This document shows, in pieces, positions 38,878 to 47,518 of a stretch of DNA of 64,000 bases. The position numbers and the translations under genes were made by a program. The stretch is from Roseovarius sp. UBA6217 (GTDB lineage: Bacteria; Pseudomonadota; Alphaproteobacteria; Rhodobacterales; Rhodobacteraceae), in contig DISF01000043.1 of the NCBI GenBank assembly GCA_002421985.1, forward strand, positions 1-64,000, written 5' to 3'. The notes beneath the pieces are model-generated. The model made no database searches. It saw only the letters and a list, made by a program, of their open reading frames with translations, and was not told the origin of the DNA. Each line of letters opens with the position of its first letter. Position 1 is the first letter of the stretch.

Positions 38878-39351
38878 TCAATCTTGCGCCGCCGCGCGCT
38901 CGTCGGGGCGCAGCTCGCTTACGAAGCGGTCGAAATCGTCGGCTTCCTGGAAATTCTTGTAGACGCTGGCAAAGCGGACATAGGCCACGGTGTCGATTCG
39001 GGCGAGCGTCTCCATCACGATCTCGCCGATCACCTTGGAGGGGATATCGGTATCGCCCATGCTTTCAAGCCTGCGCACGATGCCGGAAATCATCTGCTCC
39101 ACGCGCTCGGGGTCGATGGGGCGTTTCTGCATGGCGATGCGGATCGAGCGTTCAAGCTTGTCACGGTCGAACTCCTCGCGCCGCCCGTTGGTCTTGATCA
39201 CCACCAGATCGCGCAACTGCACCCGCTCATAGGTGGTGAACCGCCCGCCACAGTCAGGACAGAACCGCCGCCTGCGGATCGAGACATGCTCTTCTGCCGG
39301 GCGTGAATCCTTGACCTGTGTGTCGATATTTCCGCAAAACGGGCAGCGCAT
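38878..39351 (-). CDS. nrdR: Ribonucleotide reductase repressor NrdR
   Basis: Zn-finger/ATP-cone repressor of ribonucleotide reductase genes, sensing ATP and dATP. 157 aa from the start at 39351, because [20 protein letters not shown] is invariant; zinc ligands C3, C6, C31 and C34. The ATP-cone has [20 protein letters not shown], and [19 protein letters not shown] follows. The 22 extra upstream codons are not like the family. A perfect DnaA box lies 53 bp upstream. Confidence 0.97.
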   Translation of the reverse strand: MRCPFCGNIDTQVKDSRPAEEHVSIRRRRFCPDCGGRFTTYERVQLRDLVVIKTNGRREEFDRDKLERSIRIAMQKRPIDPERVEQMISGIVRRLESMGDTDIPSKVIGEIVMETLARIDTVAYVRFASVYKNFQEADDFDRFVSELRPDERAAAQD

Positions 39352-39403
39352 CCCCCGTCCCCCTTTTTGTCTCTGCCTCTCGGATGGTGGGTCTGACGCC
39401 CGG

Positions 39404-39412
39404 TTATCCACA
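39404..39412. promoter_or_regulatory. DnaA box upstream of nrdR
   Basis: TTATCCACA, the strongest DnaA-box sequence (E. coli R1 consensus), occurs once between the unknown gene and nrdR-ribD. One isolated box does not make an origin; it could link nrdR expression to replication initiation, or be chance. Confidence 0.4.
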
Positions 39413-39444
39413 GGCACTATAGGACAGCCTCAAGGTTTTGGGTA

Positions 39445-39463
39445 GGGGGCATTTGCCGCCCCC
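39445..39463 (-). terminator. Hairpin after the unknown gene
   Basis: Stem GGGGGC (39445-39450) with GCCCCC (39458-39463) and a 7-nt loop, 20 bp after the stop of the minus-strand gene at 39484. No T run follows on that strand, so support is weak. Confidence 0.3.
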
Positions 39464-39483
39464 CAGATCAAGGGGGCACGCGC

Positions 39484-40023
39484 CTATTTGCACCCGCGCA
39501 GCGGGGCCAGGAGCGCGCGCCACAGGCCGTGCCGCCCCGGCTCCGGGTGCCGCGGCTGCGGCGCGCGATGCCGATCGTCGTGAAAGAGCGGGGCCAGGAT
39601 CGCCTCGCTCAGCACCCAGCGCCCGCAGCGCCCCTCCTGCCGGTCGGCGCGCTGATAGCCAAGCCAACGCTCGAGCGTCGCCCCGCAGGTGATCCGCGCG
39701 GCGGGCAGCGGCAGATAAAAGCCGCTGTTGATGCGCAGGCAGATATTGTCGAGATGCCGCGCGACGGGGCGATAGTTCTCGGGCACATGCGGCTTGGGCA
39801 GATAGTTGAACCGCTCCGGCGCGCCGTTGAAGAACACGCCAAGTGCGGCGGCAAGATCGAGATCGCGGCGCGCCATGACCCGCCCCAGCCCCGCGCAGGG
39901 AGCCTCTGACCAGTCGAGCGCATCGAGCGCCTTGGCCAGCGCCTCGCCCGAGAGGGGATCGAGCGCGCGCCCGTCTGTCCGCGAGCCGCCATGCCTTGGG
40001 CGCGCCGAATCCGATGTTGCCAT
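39484..40023 (-). CDS. Conserved-looking protein of unknown function
   Basis: 179 aa, soluble, no signal peptide or membrane span. The central part is dense in aromatic and charged residues and looks like a real fold: FFNGAPERFNYLPKPHVPEN, RPVARHLDNICLRINSG, FYLPLPAARITCGATLERWL. N- and C-termini are Arg/Pro/Gly-rich. I do not recognise a family. Single gene in minus orientation between the nrdR leader and a divergent TerB-like gene. Confidence 0.65.
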   Translation of the reverse strand: MATSDSARPRHGGSRTDGRALDPLSGEALAKALDALDWSEAPCAGLGRVMARRDLDLAAALGVFFNGAPERFNYLPKPHVPENYRPVARHLDNICLRINSGFYLPLPAARITCGATLERWLGYQRADRQEGRCGRWVLSEAILAPLFHDDRHRAPQPRHPEPGRHGLWRALLAPLRGCK

Positions 40024-40192
40024 GTCGCGCTATCCTTGAGGGGGGAATGTCTTGGCGCAGGATCGTGCCCCAAGACGCATTTTCTGAGGAGCAATCATGG
40101 CAACGTTGCGGCACGGGCACAGGGCGGCGGCGCGTGGCGCAGGGGCCGATTTTCCGCTTTGGCCCGGCGATGCGGGCCGGTATGGTCACCTC

Positions 40193-40639
40193 ATGTGGCC
40201 CCGCATCCTCACCGCGCTTTCCGCGCCCAAACCCGCCCCCCTGCCCGAGCCGGACGAGCGTTTGGCGCTTGGGGCGCTGATGGTGCGCGTCGCCAAATCC
40301 GACCACGATTACGCCTTGGCCGAGATACAGCGCATCGACCGGCTGCTTGCGGCGCTCAACGGCATCGGCCCGGTCGCGGCGGCACGGATGCGCGCGGATT
40401 GCGAGCGGCTTGAACGCGCGGCCCCCGATACCGAGCTTTTTGGCCATATGATCCGCGACCGCGTGCGCATCGACGCGCGCCTCGCCGCGCTCGAGGCGCT
40501 TTGGGAGGTGGTGCTGTCGGATGGCGATTGTGCGGCAGAAGAAATCGCCGTGCTTGACGCCGCCCGCGAAGCGATGGGCCTGAGCGAGAGCGACAGCGCG
40601 GCGGCGCGTGCGCTCGCCGAAACCCGAGGCCAGGGTTAA
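40193..40639 (+). CDS. TerB-like (tellurite resistance B fold) helical protein
   Basis: 148 aa, all-helical. RLALGALMVRVAKSDHDYALAEIQRIDRLLAAL is the first acidic TerB repeat and ALEALWEVVLSDGDCAAEEIAVLDAAREAMGLSESD the second; the DxD...E positions may bind metal. TerB domains occur in stress and envelope proteins, and the exact role is unknown. The start at 40193 was chosen because the 32 codons before it (from 40097) look non-protein-like and MWPRILTALSAP resembles family starts. Confidence 0.75.
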   Translation: MWPRILTALSAPKPAPLPEPDERLALGALMVRVAKSDHDYALAEIQRIDRLLAALNGIGPVAAARMRADCERLERAAPDTELFGHMIRDRVRIDARLAALEALWEVVLSDGDCAAEEIAVLDAAREAMGLSESDSAAARALAETRGQG

Positions 40640-40860
40640 CCAAACCGCCACGATACCGTCCCGCGAATCAGGGTCTGCGTGGCAGCGCCGCCGCGTATTT
40701 CGCGCAATGCTGCGACAATTCCCCGTCTTGGGCGCCACAACCCCCGGCACGCGCATCGCGACACCGCGCCCCGTCATAAAGCGCGACACAGGGTTTGCGC
40801 ATTCCAGACACAAGGTTGCACAGTCCCGGAGCGCCGGTTTGAGCGCGGCTTGAACGCCCC
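40640..40860. other. Intergenic region between TerB-like gene and LysR gene
   Basis: 221 bp between two convergent gene ends. I see no hairpin with a T run and no plausible reading frame. Confidence 0.4.
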
Positions 40861-41781
40861 TCAAACGTTGCCTGCGCAGGGCCACGCCTCGAACGGGCGC
40901 AGGCTTTCGCGGAACGTGTCGATGAATTCCAGCGTCAGAAGCGACGGCGCACCATGCACCGGGCGCACCAGCGCCAGACGGTGTGGCACCTCGGGCACGA
41001 AAGGGCGATGGATCAGGCCGCGCGCGGCATAGCCCTCGGCATCAAGCGCGCTCACCACCGACAGGCCCGCGCCGCGCAGCACCAGCTCGCAGGCGGCGGT
41101 GAACTGGCGGATCTCGATGACTGGCGTCATCGTGACCCCGGCCCCAAGGAACGCCTCTTCGAGCGCGCGAAAGAACGCGCTGTCGCGCCTTGTGTGGATC
41201 ATCCGCTCGCCCACCAGATCGGCGGGGCCAAGCACCTCGCGCGCGGCAAGCGGATGGCCGGGCGGCAGGATGCAGACGCTGCGCATCGGCACGATCTCGG
41301 CCTCGACCGCCGGATGCCCCTCGAACCCGTCGGTGATGCCGCAATGAAACTGTTCGCCGACGATCCACTCAAGGATGCGCTCGGGGCGGTCCGGCTCTAC
41401 CGTGAGCGTCACGTCGGGCCGGTCCGCCAGGAACCGCGCCAGCACGCCGGGCAGGTGCGATGTGGCAAAGCCGGGCAGGCAGGCGATGCGCAGATGCCCG
41501 GCCTTGCGGTCATTGAGGCTGCGGCTCAACTCTCCGATCCGGTCGAGCGTTTCCAGCACACGGTGGATATCTGGAAGCAGGAAGCGCGCCTCCTGCGTCG
41601 GCACCAGCCGCCCGTCGCGCCGGTCCAGCAGTGCAAGCCCCGTCTCCGCTGCAAGATCGGCCAGCAGGCGGCTGACTGCGGGTTGCGAGATGCCAAGCGC
41701 CTCGGCGGCGCGCGTCATCGAGCCGGTGGCGGCGACACGTTCAAGCGCTTCAAGCTGGCGCAGGCGCAGGCGGGCGGACAT
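40861..41781 (-). CDS. LysR-family transcriptional regulator next to ugp
   Basis: 306 aa with an N-terminal winged helix (LRQLEALERVAATGSMTRAAEALGISQPAVSRLL) and a C-terminal periplasmic-binding-like effector domain (RIACLPGFATSHLPGVLARFL and onward). Start at ATG 41781; a TTG two codons upstream is open. It diverges from ugpB with a shared A/T-rich region holding a perfect ATAATAT-G-ATATTAT palindrome, so regulation of the transporter is likely. The effector is unknown, probably a glycerophosphate-related compound. Confidence 0.9.
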   Translation of the reverse strand: MSARLRLRQLEALERVAATGSMTRAAEALGISQPAVSRLLADLAAETGLALLDRRDGRLVPTQEARFLLPDIHRVLETLDRIGELSRSLNDRKAGHLRIACLPGFATSHLPGVLARFLADRPDVTLTVEPDRPERILEWIVGEQFHCGITDGFEGHPAVEAEIVPMRSVCILPPGHPLAAREVLGPADLVGERMIHTRRDSAFFRALEEAFLGAGVTMTPVIEIRQFTAACELVLRGAGLSVVSALDAEGYAARGLIHRPFVPEVPHRLALVRPVHGAPSLLTLEFIDTFRESLRPFEAWPCAGNV

Positions 41782-41835
41782 GGGCAACTCCGGCAGGGAT
41801 GACCTGGGATCAAGGTGGCAGGATGTTTATGACAA

Positions 41836-41850
41836 TAATATGATATTATG
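41836..41850. promoter_or_regulatory. Palindromic operator between lysR and ugpB
   Basis: ATAATAT-G-ATATTAT, a perfect 15-bp palindrome containing the LysR-type T-N11-A arrangement. It is 55 bp from the LysR start and 118 bp from ugpB, in an A/T-rich block that stands out from the local GC-rich DNA. Likely binding site of the adjacent LysR regulator. Confidence 0.55.
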
Positions 41851-41967
41851 TTAACACGTCTATTTGCGCGGTTGTATTATGTCAATTTCCGTGTAGCGTA
41901 GGTCTCGCGTGATCGCCGTGGCCGACCGGGGATGTCCGGCCGCGCTCGTCTTATGAGAGAGGATACG

Positions 41968-43275
41968 ATGCAGAAAACGGCATTTGGCGCGCTTCTGGCC
42001 GCCACCACAGCGCTGTCGCCGCTCGCCGCGATGGCTCAGACCGAAATCCAGTTCTGGCACGCCTTCACCGGGCGGCTTGGAGAGCTTGTGGCCGAGCAGG
42101 TGGCCAGTTTCAACGAGAGCCAGGGCGATTACACCGTCACCGCCACCCACAAGGGCAATTATTCCGAGACGCTCAACGCCGGGATCGCCGCCTTTCGCGC
42201 GGGCGAGCAGCCGCATATCCTGATGGTGTTCGAGGTGGGCACCGCCACGATGATGGGCGCGAAGGGCGCGATCAGGCCGGTCTACGAGGTCATGGCGGGG
42301 GCCGAATTCGATCCCGACGCCTATATCGGCGCGGTGAAGGGTTATTATACCACCACCGACGGGCAGATGCTGTCGCTGCCGTTCAACTCCTCCACCCCGG
42401 TTCTGTGGGTCAACCGCGACGCGCTTGAGGGCGCGGGCATCGACCCCGATACCGACCTTTCGACGTGGCAGAATGTCGATGCGGTTCTGGATCAACTGGC
42501 CGAGGCCGGGCATTCCTGCCCGCTGACCACCGCCTGGCAAAGCTGGATTCACCTCGAAAACCTCTCGGCCTATCACGACGTGCCCTTTGCCACCAAAGAC
42601 AACGGCTTTGCCGGGCTTGATACCGAGCTTGTCTTCAACGGCCCGGTGCAGGTGCAGCACATCGCCGCGATGGGGGAATGGGCGAAAGAGGGCAAATTCA
42701 TCTATGCCGGCCGCCGCAACGAGGCCGGGGCCAATTTCCGCGGCGGCGATTGCGCGCTCTTCACCGAAAGCTCTGCGGGTTATGCGGGCATCAAGACCGA
42801 GGCGCAGTTCGATTTCGATGTGCGCCCCCTGCCCTATTGGGACGGCGTCGAGGGCGCGCCGCTGAACACCATCATCGGCGGGGCCTCGCTCTGGGTGATG
42901 GAGGGGCATGACCCGGCGGAATACGAGGCGGCGGCGGCCTTCCTCAACTTCCTGTCCTCGCCCGAAATTCAGGCCAAGTGGCATCAGGACACCGGCTATC
43001 TGCCGATCACCATCGCGGCCGGCGAGCTGACCCGCGAGCAGGGCTTCTACGACGCCAATCCAGGCACCGATGTGGCGGTGAAGCAGATGACCGCGAACGC
43101 CCCCACGGCCAATTCCAAGGGGTTGCGGCTTGGCTCTTTCGACCAGATCCGCGGCATCATCGACGAAGAGCTTGAGGCGGTCTGGTCCGGCGACAAGGAC
43201 GCGCAGGCGGCGCTCGACTCGGCTGTGACGCGCGGCAACCAGCTTCTGCGCCGGTTCGAGCGCGCCAGCAACTAA
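41968..43275 (+). CDS. ugpB: sn-Glycerol-3-phosphate ABC transporter, periplasmic binding protein
   Basis: Captures glycerol-3-phosphate or glycerophosphodiesters in the periplasm for the UgpAEC importer. 435 aa with a signal peptide (MQKTAFGALLAATTALSPLAAMA). UgpB blocks are TEIQFWHAFTG, VASFNESQGDYTV, HKGNYSETLNAGIAAFR, LPFNSSTPVLWVN, the Trp/Ser-rich CPLTTAWQSWIHLENL ligand region, and HQDTGYLPIT. The start at 41968 was chosen for the signal peptide and the GAGAGAGGA ribosome site. First gene of ugpBAEC; no ugpQ phosphodiesterase follows. Confidence 0.94.
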   Translation: MQKTAFGALLAATTALSPLAAMAQTEIQFWHAFTGRLGELVAEQVASFNESQGDYTVTATHKGNYSETLNAGIAAFRAGEQPHILMVFEVGTATMMGAKGAIRPVYEVMAGAEFDPDAYIGAVKGYYTTTDGQMLSLPFNSSTPVLWVNRDALEGAGIDPDTDLSTWQNVDAVLDQLAEAGHSCPLTTAWQSWIHLENLSAYHDVPFATKDNGFAGLDTELVFNGPVQVQHIAAMGEWAKEGKFIYAGRRNEAGANFRGGDCALFTESSAGYAGIKTEAQFDFDVRPLPYWDGVEGAPLNTIIGGASLWVMEGHDPAEYEAAAAFLNFLSSPEIQAKWHQDTGYLPITIAAGELTREQGFYDANPGTDVAVKQMTANAPTANSKGLRLGSFDQIRGIIDEELEAVWSGDKDAQAALDSAVTRGNQLLRRFERASN

Positions 43276-43314
43276 AGGCACATGGGGGCGGGCAACCGCC
43301 CCCCGGTCCCCCCC

Positions 43315-44196
43315 ATGGAAAAACGTGTCACCTTCAAGGGTTGGCTTCTGCCGCTCTGCCTGATCGCGCCGCAGGTGGTCATCTCTGCGGTGTTCTTCTT
43401 CTATCCCGCCGGTCAGGCGGTGTGGCAATCGCTGTTCATCCCCGACCCGTTCGGCCTCAAATCGCAATTCGTGGGGCTGGAGAATTTCGAATACCTGCTG
43501 GGCGATCCCTATTACCGCGCCTCTTTCGCCACCACCGCGATCTTTTCCACGCTGGTGACGCTGGCGGCGATGATCCCGGCGCTGTTTCTCGCGGTGATGG
43601 CCGACCGGCTGGTAAAATCGGCGGGCGTCTACCGCACGCTGCTCATCTGGCCCTATGCGGTGGCCCCTGCGGTTGCGGGGGTGCTGTGGCTTTTCATGTT
43701 CAACACGCGGGTGGGCGTGGTGGCGTGGTATCTGGGGCAGTTGGGCTATGACTGGAACCATGTCCTCAATGAGAGAGAGGCGATGGGCCTTGTCGTCGTC
43801 GCCTCTGCATGGGGGCGGATCAGCTACAATTTCCTGTTCTTCTTCGCCGCCCTTCAGGCCGTGCCCCGCTCGATCATCGAGGCGGCGGCGATCGACGGCG
43901 CGCGGTTCTGGCGGCGGTTCTTCACCATCGTGCTGCCTCTATTGTCGCCGACCACGTTCTTTTTGCTGGTGGTCAACATCGTCTATGCGTTCTTCGAGAC
44001 CTTCGGCGTGATCCACACCATCACCAGCGGCGGGCCGCAACAGGCCACGACGATCCTCGTCTACAAGGTCTATTCCGACGGGTTCGTGGGGCAGGATCTC
44101 GGCTCAAGTGCCGCGCAATCGGTGATCCTTCTGGTGGTCGTGGGGCTGCTCACCGTGCTGCAATTCAAGTATATCGAGAAACGGGTGCATTACTGA
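43315..44196 (+). CDS. ugpA: sn-Glycerol-3-phosphate ABC transporter permease UgpA
   Basis: Inner-membrane permease, 293 aa, six membrane segments. It starts [20 protein letters not shown] and carries [21 protein letters not shown], a UgpA hallmark, and the EAA loop [20 protein letters not shown] that docks on UgpC. The start at 43315 gives the family N-terminus; 11 upstream codons are Pro/Gly-rich leader. The stop overlaps the ugpE start by one base (TGATG). Confidence 0.95.
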   Translation: MEKRVTFKGWLLPLCLIAPQVVISAVFFFYPAGQAVWQSLFIPDPFGLKSQFVGLENFEYLLGDPYYRASFATTAIFSTLVTLAAMIPALFLAVMADRLVKSAGVYRTLLIWPYAVAPAVAGVLWLFMFNTRVGVVAWYLGQLGYDWNHVLNEREAMGLVVVASAWGRISYNFLFFFAALQAVPRSIIEAAAIDGARFWRRFFTIVLPLLSPTTFFLLVVNIVYAFFETFGVIHTITSGGPQQATTILVYKVYSDGFVGQDLGSSAAQSVILLVVVGLLTVLQFKYIEKRVHY

Positions 44197-45053
44197 TGGC
44201 GCGCCAGGTCACAGGCATGGTCGAGCGGCACGGGATGGGCCTCTGGCTCACCCATCTAGTGATGATCGCGGGGGTTCTGGTGATCTTCTTCCCGATCTGG
44301 CTGGCCTTTGTCGCCTCGACCGTCACGCAACCCGAGATCGTGCGCCCGCCAATGCCGGTCTGGCCCGGCGACCGGTTTGTGGAAAACTACACGGCGGCGC
44401 TTTTCTCGGGCGTGAACGTGCCGGTGCTGGTGATGCTGGGCAACTCGCTCATCATGGCGGTGGGGATCGCGGTGGGCAAGATCATCATCTCGCTGCTATC
44501 GGCCTTTGCCATCGTCTATTTCCGCTTTCCGGCGCGCAACCTGTTCTTCTGGCTGATCTTTCTCACGCTGATGCTGCCCGTCGAGGTGCGCATCGTGCCC
44601 ACCTACGAGGTGATCGCGGGGTTCAGGATGCTCAACAGCTATTCGGGGCTCATTTTTCCGCTCATTGCCTCGGCCACGGCCACGTTCCTATTCCGGCAAT
44701 TCTTTCTCACCGTGCCGGATGAATTGGCCGAGGCCGCACGCGTGGATGGCGCAGGGCCGATGCGGTTCTTCTGGGATATCCTCTTGCCGATGAGCCGCAC
44801 CAATATTGCCGCGCTCTTCGTGATCCTGTTCATCTATGGCTGGAATCAATATCTCTGGCCGCTTCTGATCACCACCGACCCGTCGATGAACACCATCGTG
44901 ATGGGGCTGAAGCAGATGTTCCCGTCGGGCGACGATGTGGCCGACTGGCCGGTCATCATGGCCACCTCGATCCTTGCGATGATCCCGCCGGTGGTGGTGG
45001 TCATCTCGATGCAGAAACTTTTCATCCGCGGCCTCGTGGACAGCGAGAAATAG
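44196..45053 (+). CDS. ugpE: sn-Glycerol-3-phosphate ABC transporter permease UgpE
   Basis: Second permease, 285 aa, six membrane segments, with [27 protein letters not shown] near the first loop, the EAA loop [28 protein letters not shown], and [12 protein letters not shown]. It starts at 44196 inside the ugpA stop codon, so the two are translationally coupled. ugpC follows after 5 bp. Confidence 0.94.
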   Translation: MARQVTGMVERHGMGLWLTHLVMIAGVLVIFFPIWLAFVASTVTQPEIVRPPMPVWPGDRFVENYTAALFSGVNVPVLVMLGNSLIMAVGIAVGKIIISLLSAFAIVYFRFPARNLFFWLIFLTLMLPVEVRIVPTYEVIAGFRMLNSYSGLIFPLIASATATFLFRQFFLTVPDELAEAARVDGAGPMRFFWDILLPMSRTNIAALFVILFIYGWNQYLWPLLITTDPSMNTIVMGLKQMFPSGDDVADWPVIMATSILAMIPPVVVVISMQKLFIRGLVDSEK

Positions 45054-45058
45054 GCGAT

Positions 45059-46105
45059 ATGGCAACCGTAACCCTCGACAACATCCGCAAGAGCTTTGGC
45101 ACCGACGAGGTCATCAAGGGCGTCTCGCTCGACGTGGCGGATGGCGAATTCATCGTCATCGTCGGCCCTTCGGGCTGTGGCAAATCCACCCTTCTGCGCA
45201 TGGTCGCGGGGCTGGAGACGATCACGGCAGGCGAATTGCGCATAGGCGGCACCCGCGCCAACGAGCGCGAGCCGATGGACCGCGACATCGCCATGGTGTT
45301 CCAGAATTACGCGCTCTACCCGCATATGAGTGTGGCGCAGAACATGGGCTATGGGCTGCGGATCAAGGGCCTGCCCAAGGCGGAGGTCGCCGCCAAGGTG
45401 CGCGCTGCGGCAGAGCTTTTGCAACTGTCGGAGCTGCTGGAGCGCAAGCCCCGGCAGCTTTCGGGCGGGCAGCGGCAGCGCGTCGCCATGGGCCGCGCCA
45501 TCGTGCGTGAACCCAAGGTGTTTCTCTTTGACGAGCCGCTATCGAATCTCGATGCCAAGCTGCGCGTGCAGATGCGACTTGAGATTCGCGAGTTGCAGGC
45601 CAAGCTGGGGATCACCGCGCTTTACGTGACCCACGATCAGGTCGAGGCGATGACCATGGCCGACCGGATGATCGTGATGAATGAAGGCCGCGCCGAACAG
45701 ATCGGCACGCCTCTGGATGTCTACGAGCGCCCCGCGAGCCTTTTTGCCGCGCAGTTCATCGGCAGCCCGTCGATGAACGTGATCGAGGCCGAGGGGCGCG
45801 AGGACGGGATGCATGTCGGGGATATGCTGCTGCCCAACCCGACCGGCGCGCGCGGCCCGGTCATGCTCGGGCTGCGCCCCGAGCATCTTGTGCCCGCGCC
45901 CGACGGCCCGCTTGCTTTGCGGGTCTTGCTGGCAGAGCCATTGGGAGCCAATACGCTCTTGCATGGAATGCTTGCGGGCGGCCAGAACTTTACCGCAAGC
46001 CTGCCCGGCGTGCACACCACTGGCGGGGCCGAGGTGCTGCACCTGGGCATTGCACCGGAGAAGATGCACGTTTTTGACAAGCAAACCGGGCGGCGGCTGG
46101 GGTGA
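45059..46105 (+). CDS. ugpC: sn-Glycerol-3-phosphate ABC transporter ATP-binding protein UgpC
   Basis: MalK-type ATPase, 348 aa: Walker [13 protein letters not shown]-loop [10 protein letters not shown], signature [14 protein letters not shown], Walker [14 protein letters not shown], switch His in [15 protein letters not shown], and a C-terminal TOBE/MOP regulatory domain (from about residue 235; LGLRPEHL, then [14 protein letters not shown]). Energises UgpAE. Last gene of the operon; repeat element copy A starts 35 bp after its stop. Confidence 0.95.
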   Translation: MATVTLDNIRKSFGTDEVIKGVSLDVADGEFIVIVGPSGCGKSTLLRMVAGLETITAGELRIGGTRANEREPMDRDIAMVFQNYALYPHMSVAQNMGYGLRIKGLPKAEVAAKVRAAAELLQLSELLERKPRQLSGGQRQRVAMGRAIVREPKVFLFDEPLSNLDAKLRVQMRLEIRELQAKLGITALYVTHDQVEAMTMADRMIVMNEGRAEQIGTPLDVYERPASLFAAQFIGSPSMNVIEAEGREDGMHVGDMLLPNPTGARGPVMLGLRPEHLVPAPDGPLALRVLLAEPLGANTLLHGMLAGGQNFTASLPGVHTTGGAEVLHLGIAPEKMHVFDKQTGRRLG

Positions 46106-46140
46106 TCGTGGTCTGTTATTATCATTCGACATGATGCGCT

Positions 46141-46311
46141 GAGCCGCGCGGTGCCCGACCGCGGGTGGGCGCTGCAACGGTTGTGGAATGCGTTTTATGG
46201 TGCCGAATACTTGAGCGATTGTGCGGATTGCACCGTAGCAAAAGCGCCCGCCCGTCCGGGCGGTCGGGCGCTCGCGCGGCGGTGCCTGCGGCACATTGAT
46301 TCCGCGCGGGG
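46141..46311. repeat. Dispersed structured element, copy A
   Basis: 171-bp element between the convergent ends of ugpC and mrpG, also present at 53613-53785. The first ~130 bp of the two copies differ at only about ten positions, including a 43-bp identical stretch with the hairpin AGCGCCCG...CGGGCGCT. The right end has an outer stem CGCGCGG (46273-46279) with CCGCGCG (46302-46308), and an inner hairpin GTGCC (46282-46286) with GGCAC (46290-46294). The inner hairpin sequence differs from copy B but pairs in both. Confidence 0.85.
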
Positions 46312-46339
46312 AAGGATTGCGAACGCCCCCCCGCCCCGC

Positions 46340-46735
46340 CTATGCGCCCGTCTCACCCTCTGCCTCGGCCTCGATCCGGGCGCGCTCGGCATCGCTTTCA
46401 TAGCTGGCCCAGGGCCGCGCGCCGCCGGTGGGCGGCAGGTCTTCGGGCTTGTGGAGCAGGTGCAGATGCGTCTTGGCAATGAAATGCCCGGTAATCGGCG
46501 CGGTGAGGAACAGAAACAACGTGATCATCAACTCGTGAAACGAAAACTGCCCGACGATGAAATAGAAATACAGCATCGACGCGATCAGCGCGCCGCCCAC
46601 CCCCAGCGTGGTCGCCTTGGTGGGCGCGTGCAGCCGCATCATCGGATCGGGCAGCTTGATAAGGCCAAAAGAGCCGACCAGCCCGAACACGCCGCTGATG
46701 ACAAGACAGGCGGAAATCGCGATCTCGGCAAGCAT
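46340..46735 (-). CDS. mnhG: Mrp Na+/H+ antiporter subunit G
   Basis: Small subunit of the Mrp (Mnh/Pha) cation/proton antiporter. 131 aa with three membrane segments in the first 90 residues: SGVFGLVGSFGLIKLPDPMMRLHAPTKATTLGVGG is the MrpG signature. The Glu/Ala-rich cytoplasmic tail is longer than in Bacillus. The start at 46735 gives the family N-terminus MLAEIAIS; the open frame upstream runs into mrpF. Last gene of the antiporter operon, 11 bp after mrpF. Confidence 0.9.
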   Translation of the reverse strand: MLAEIAISACLVISGVFGLVGSFGLIKLPDPMMRLHAPTKATTLGVGGALIASMLYFYFIVGQFSFHELMITLFLFLTAPITGHFIAKTHLHLLHKPEDLPPTGGARPWASYESDAERARIEAEAEGETGA

Positions 46736-46746
46736 GGCAGCGCCCC

Positions 46747-47016
46747 CTATTCGATGATGTCGCCGCGCAACAGAAAGCGCGTGTAGGATACGGTTGAGAT
46801 AAAGCCGGTCATGGCGATAATCATCGACGCCTCGAAATACATCGTGGTGCCCTTGAGGATACCGAAGAGCGCCAGAAGCGCGATAGCATTGATGACCATC
46901 GTATCCAGCGCAAGGATGCGGTCGCCCAGGCTTGGCGCCCATATAACCCGGTAGGCATTCATCAAAAGCCCCAGCCCGAAACAGGCAAAGGCAAAGCTGA
47001 GCGCGGCCCCGATCAT
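46747..47016 (-). CDS. mnhF: Mrp Na+/H+ antiporter subunit F
   Basis: 89-aa three-span subunit. MIGAALSFAFACFGLGLLMNAYRVIWAPSLGDRILALDT has the MrpF RxxxGPxxxDRxxAxD-like motif (here VIWAPSLGDRILALD). The start at 47016 overlaps the mrpE stop by ATGA, supporting the choice over the longer open frame. Confidence 0.9.
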   Translation of the reverse strand: MIGAALSFAFACFGLGLLMNAYRVIWAPSLGDRILALDTMVINAIALLALFGILKGTTMYFEASMIIAMTGFISTVSYTRFLLRGDIIE

Positions 47017-47504
47017 TCGAATATCTCCTTCAGCCGGGCCTCGTAGCGGGCCTTGATCTCGTCGCGCACGGCGTCGGGGTCGGGCGCGTCGAGGCAATGA
47101 ACCAGAAGGCTACGCCCGTCGGCGCTCACATCGCTCGACACGGTGCCGGGCGTCATGGTGATCGTGCCCGCCAGAACCGTGATCGCCTCTGGCGTGCGCA
47201 GATCGAGCGGGATGGCAATCCAGGCGGGATGCGTGTTGGCGTTGGATTTGAACAGGATCACCCAGGCGACCTGCACATTGGCCACGCAGATATCCCACAG
47301 CACCACAAGCACGTATTCGACGATCCGCGGCCAGCTTCGCAGCTTGGGCCGGTTGGGCCAGTAGGGCGAGGTGATGAGCGGGATGATCACCCCGAGAATG
47401 GCACCAAGCACGAGGTTGCCCACCGTCACCTTGTTGACCAGCATCTGCCAGACCACGATCAGCAAGAGCGTCAAAAGCGGATGGGGAAGGATCTTGTGCA
47501 GCAT
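47013..47504 (-). CDS. mnhE: Mrp Na+/H+ antiporter subunit E
   Basis: 163 aa with two N-terminal membrane spans and a soluble C-terminal domain. PHPLLTLLLIVVWQMLVNKVTVGNLVLGAILG and PLDLRTPEAITVLAGTITMTPGTVSSDVSADGRSLLVHCLD are the MrpE signatures. The start at 47504 has the GAGGGAGGGA ribosome site; a TTG six codons upstream is less likely. It follows mrpD by 14 bp. Confidence 0.92.
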   Translation of the reverse strand: MLHKILPHPLLTLLLIVVWQMLVNKVTVGNLVLGAILGVIIPLITSPYWPNRPKLRSWPRIVEYVLVVLWDICVANVQVAWVILFKSNANTHPAWIAIPLDLRTPEAITVLAGTITMTPGTVSSDVSADGRSLLVHCLDAPDPDAVRDEIKARYEARLKEIFE

Positions 47505-47518
47505 GTCGTGTCCCTCCC

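Noticed and set aside
46195..46311. Short conserved peptide encoded by the dispersed element (TGGRFCYGAIRTIAQVFGT in copy A)
   Set aside because: A similar peptide is open in copy B, but the copies differ at amino-acid-changing positions and lack a common start, while hairpin pairing is preserved; structure explains the conservation better.
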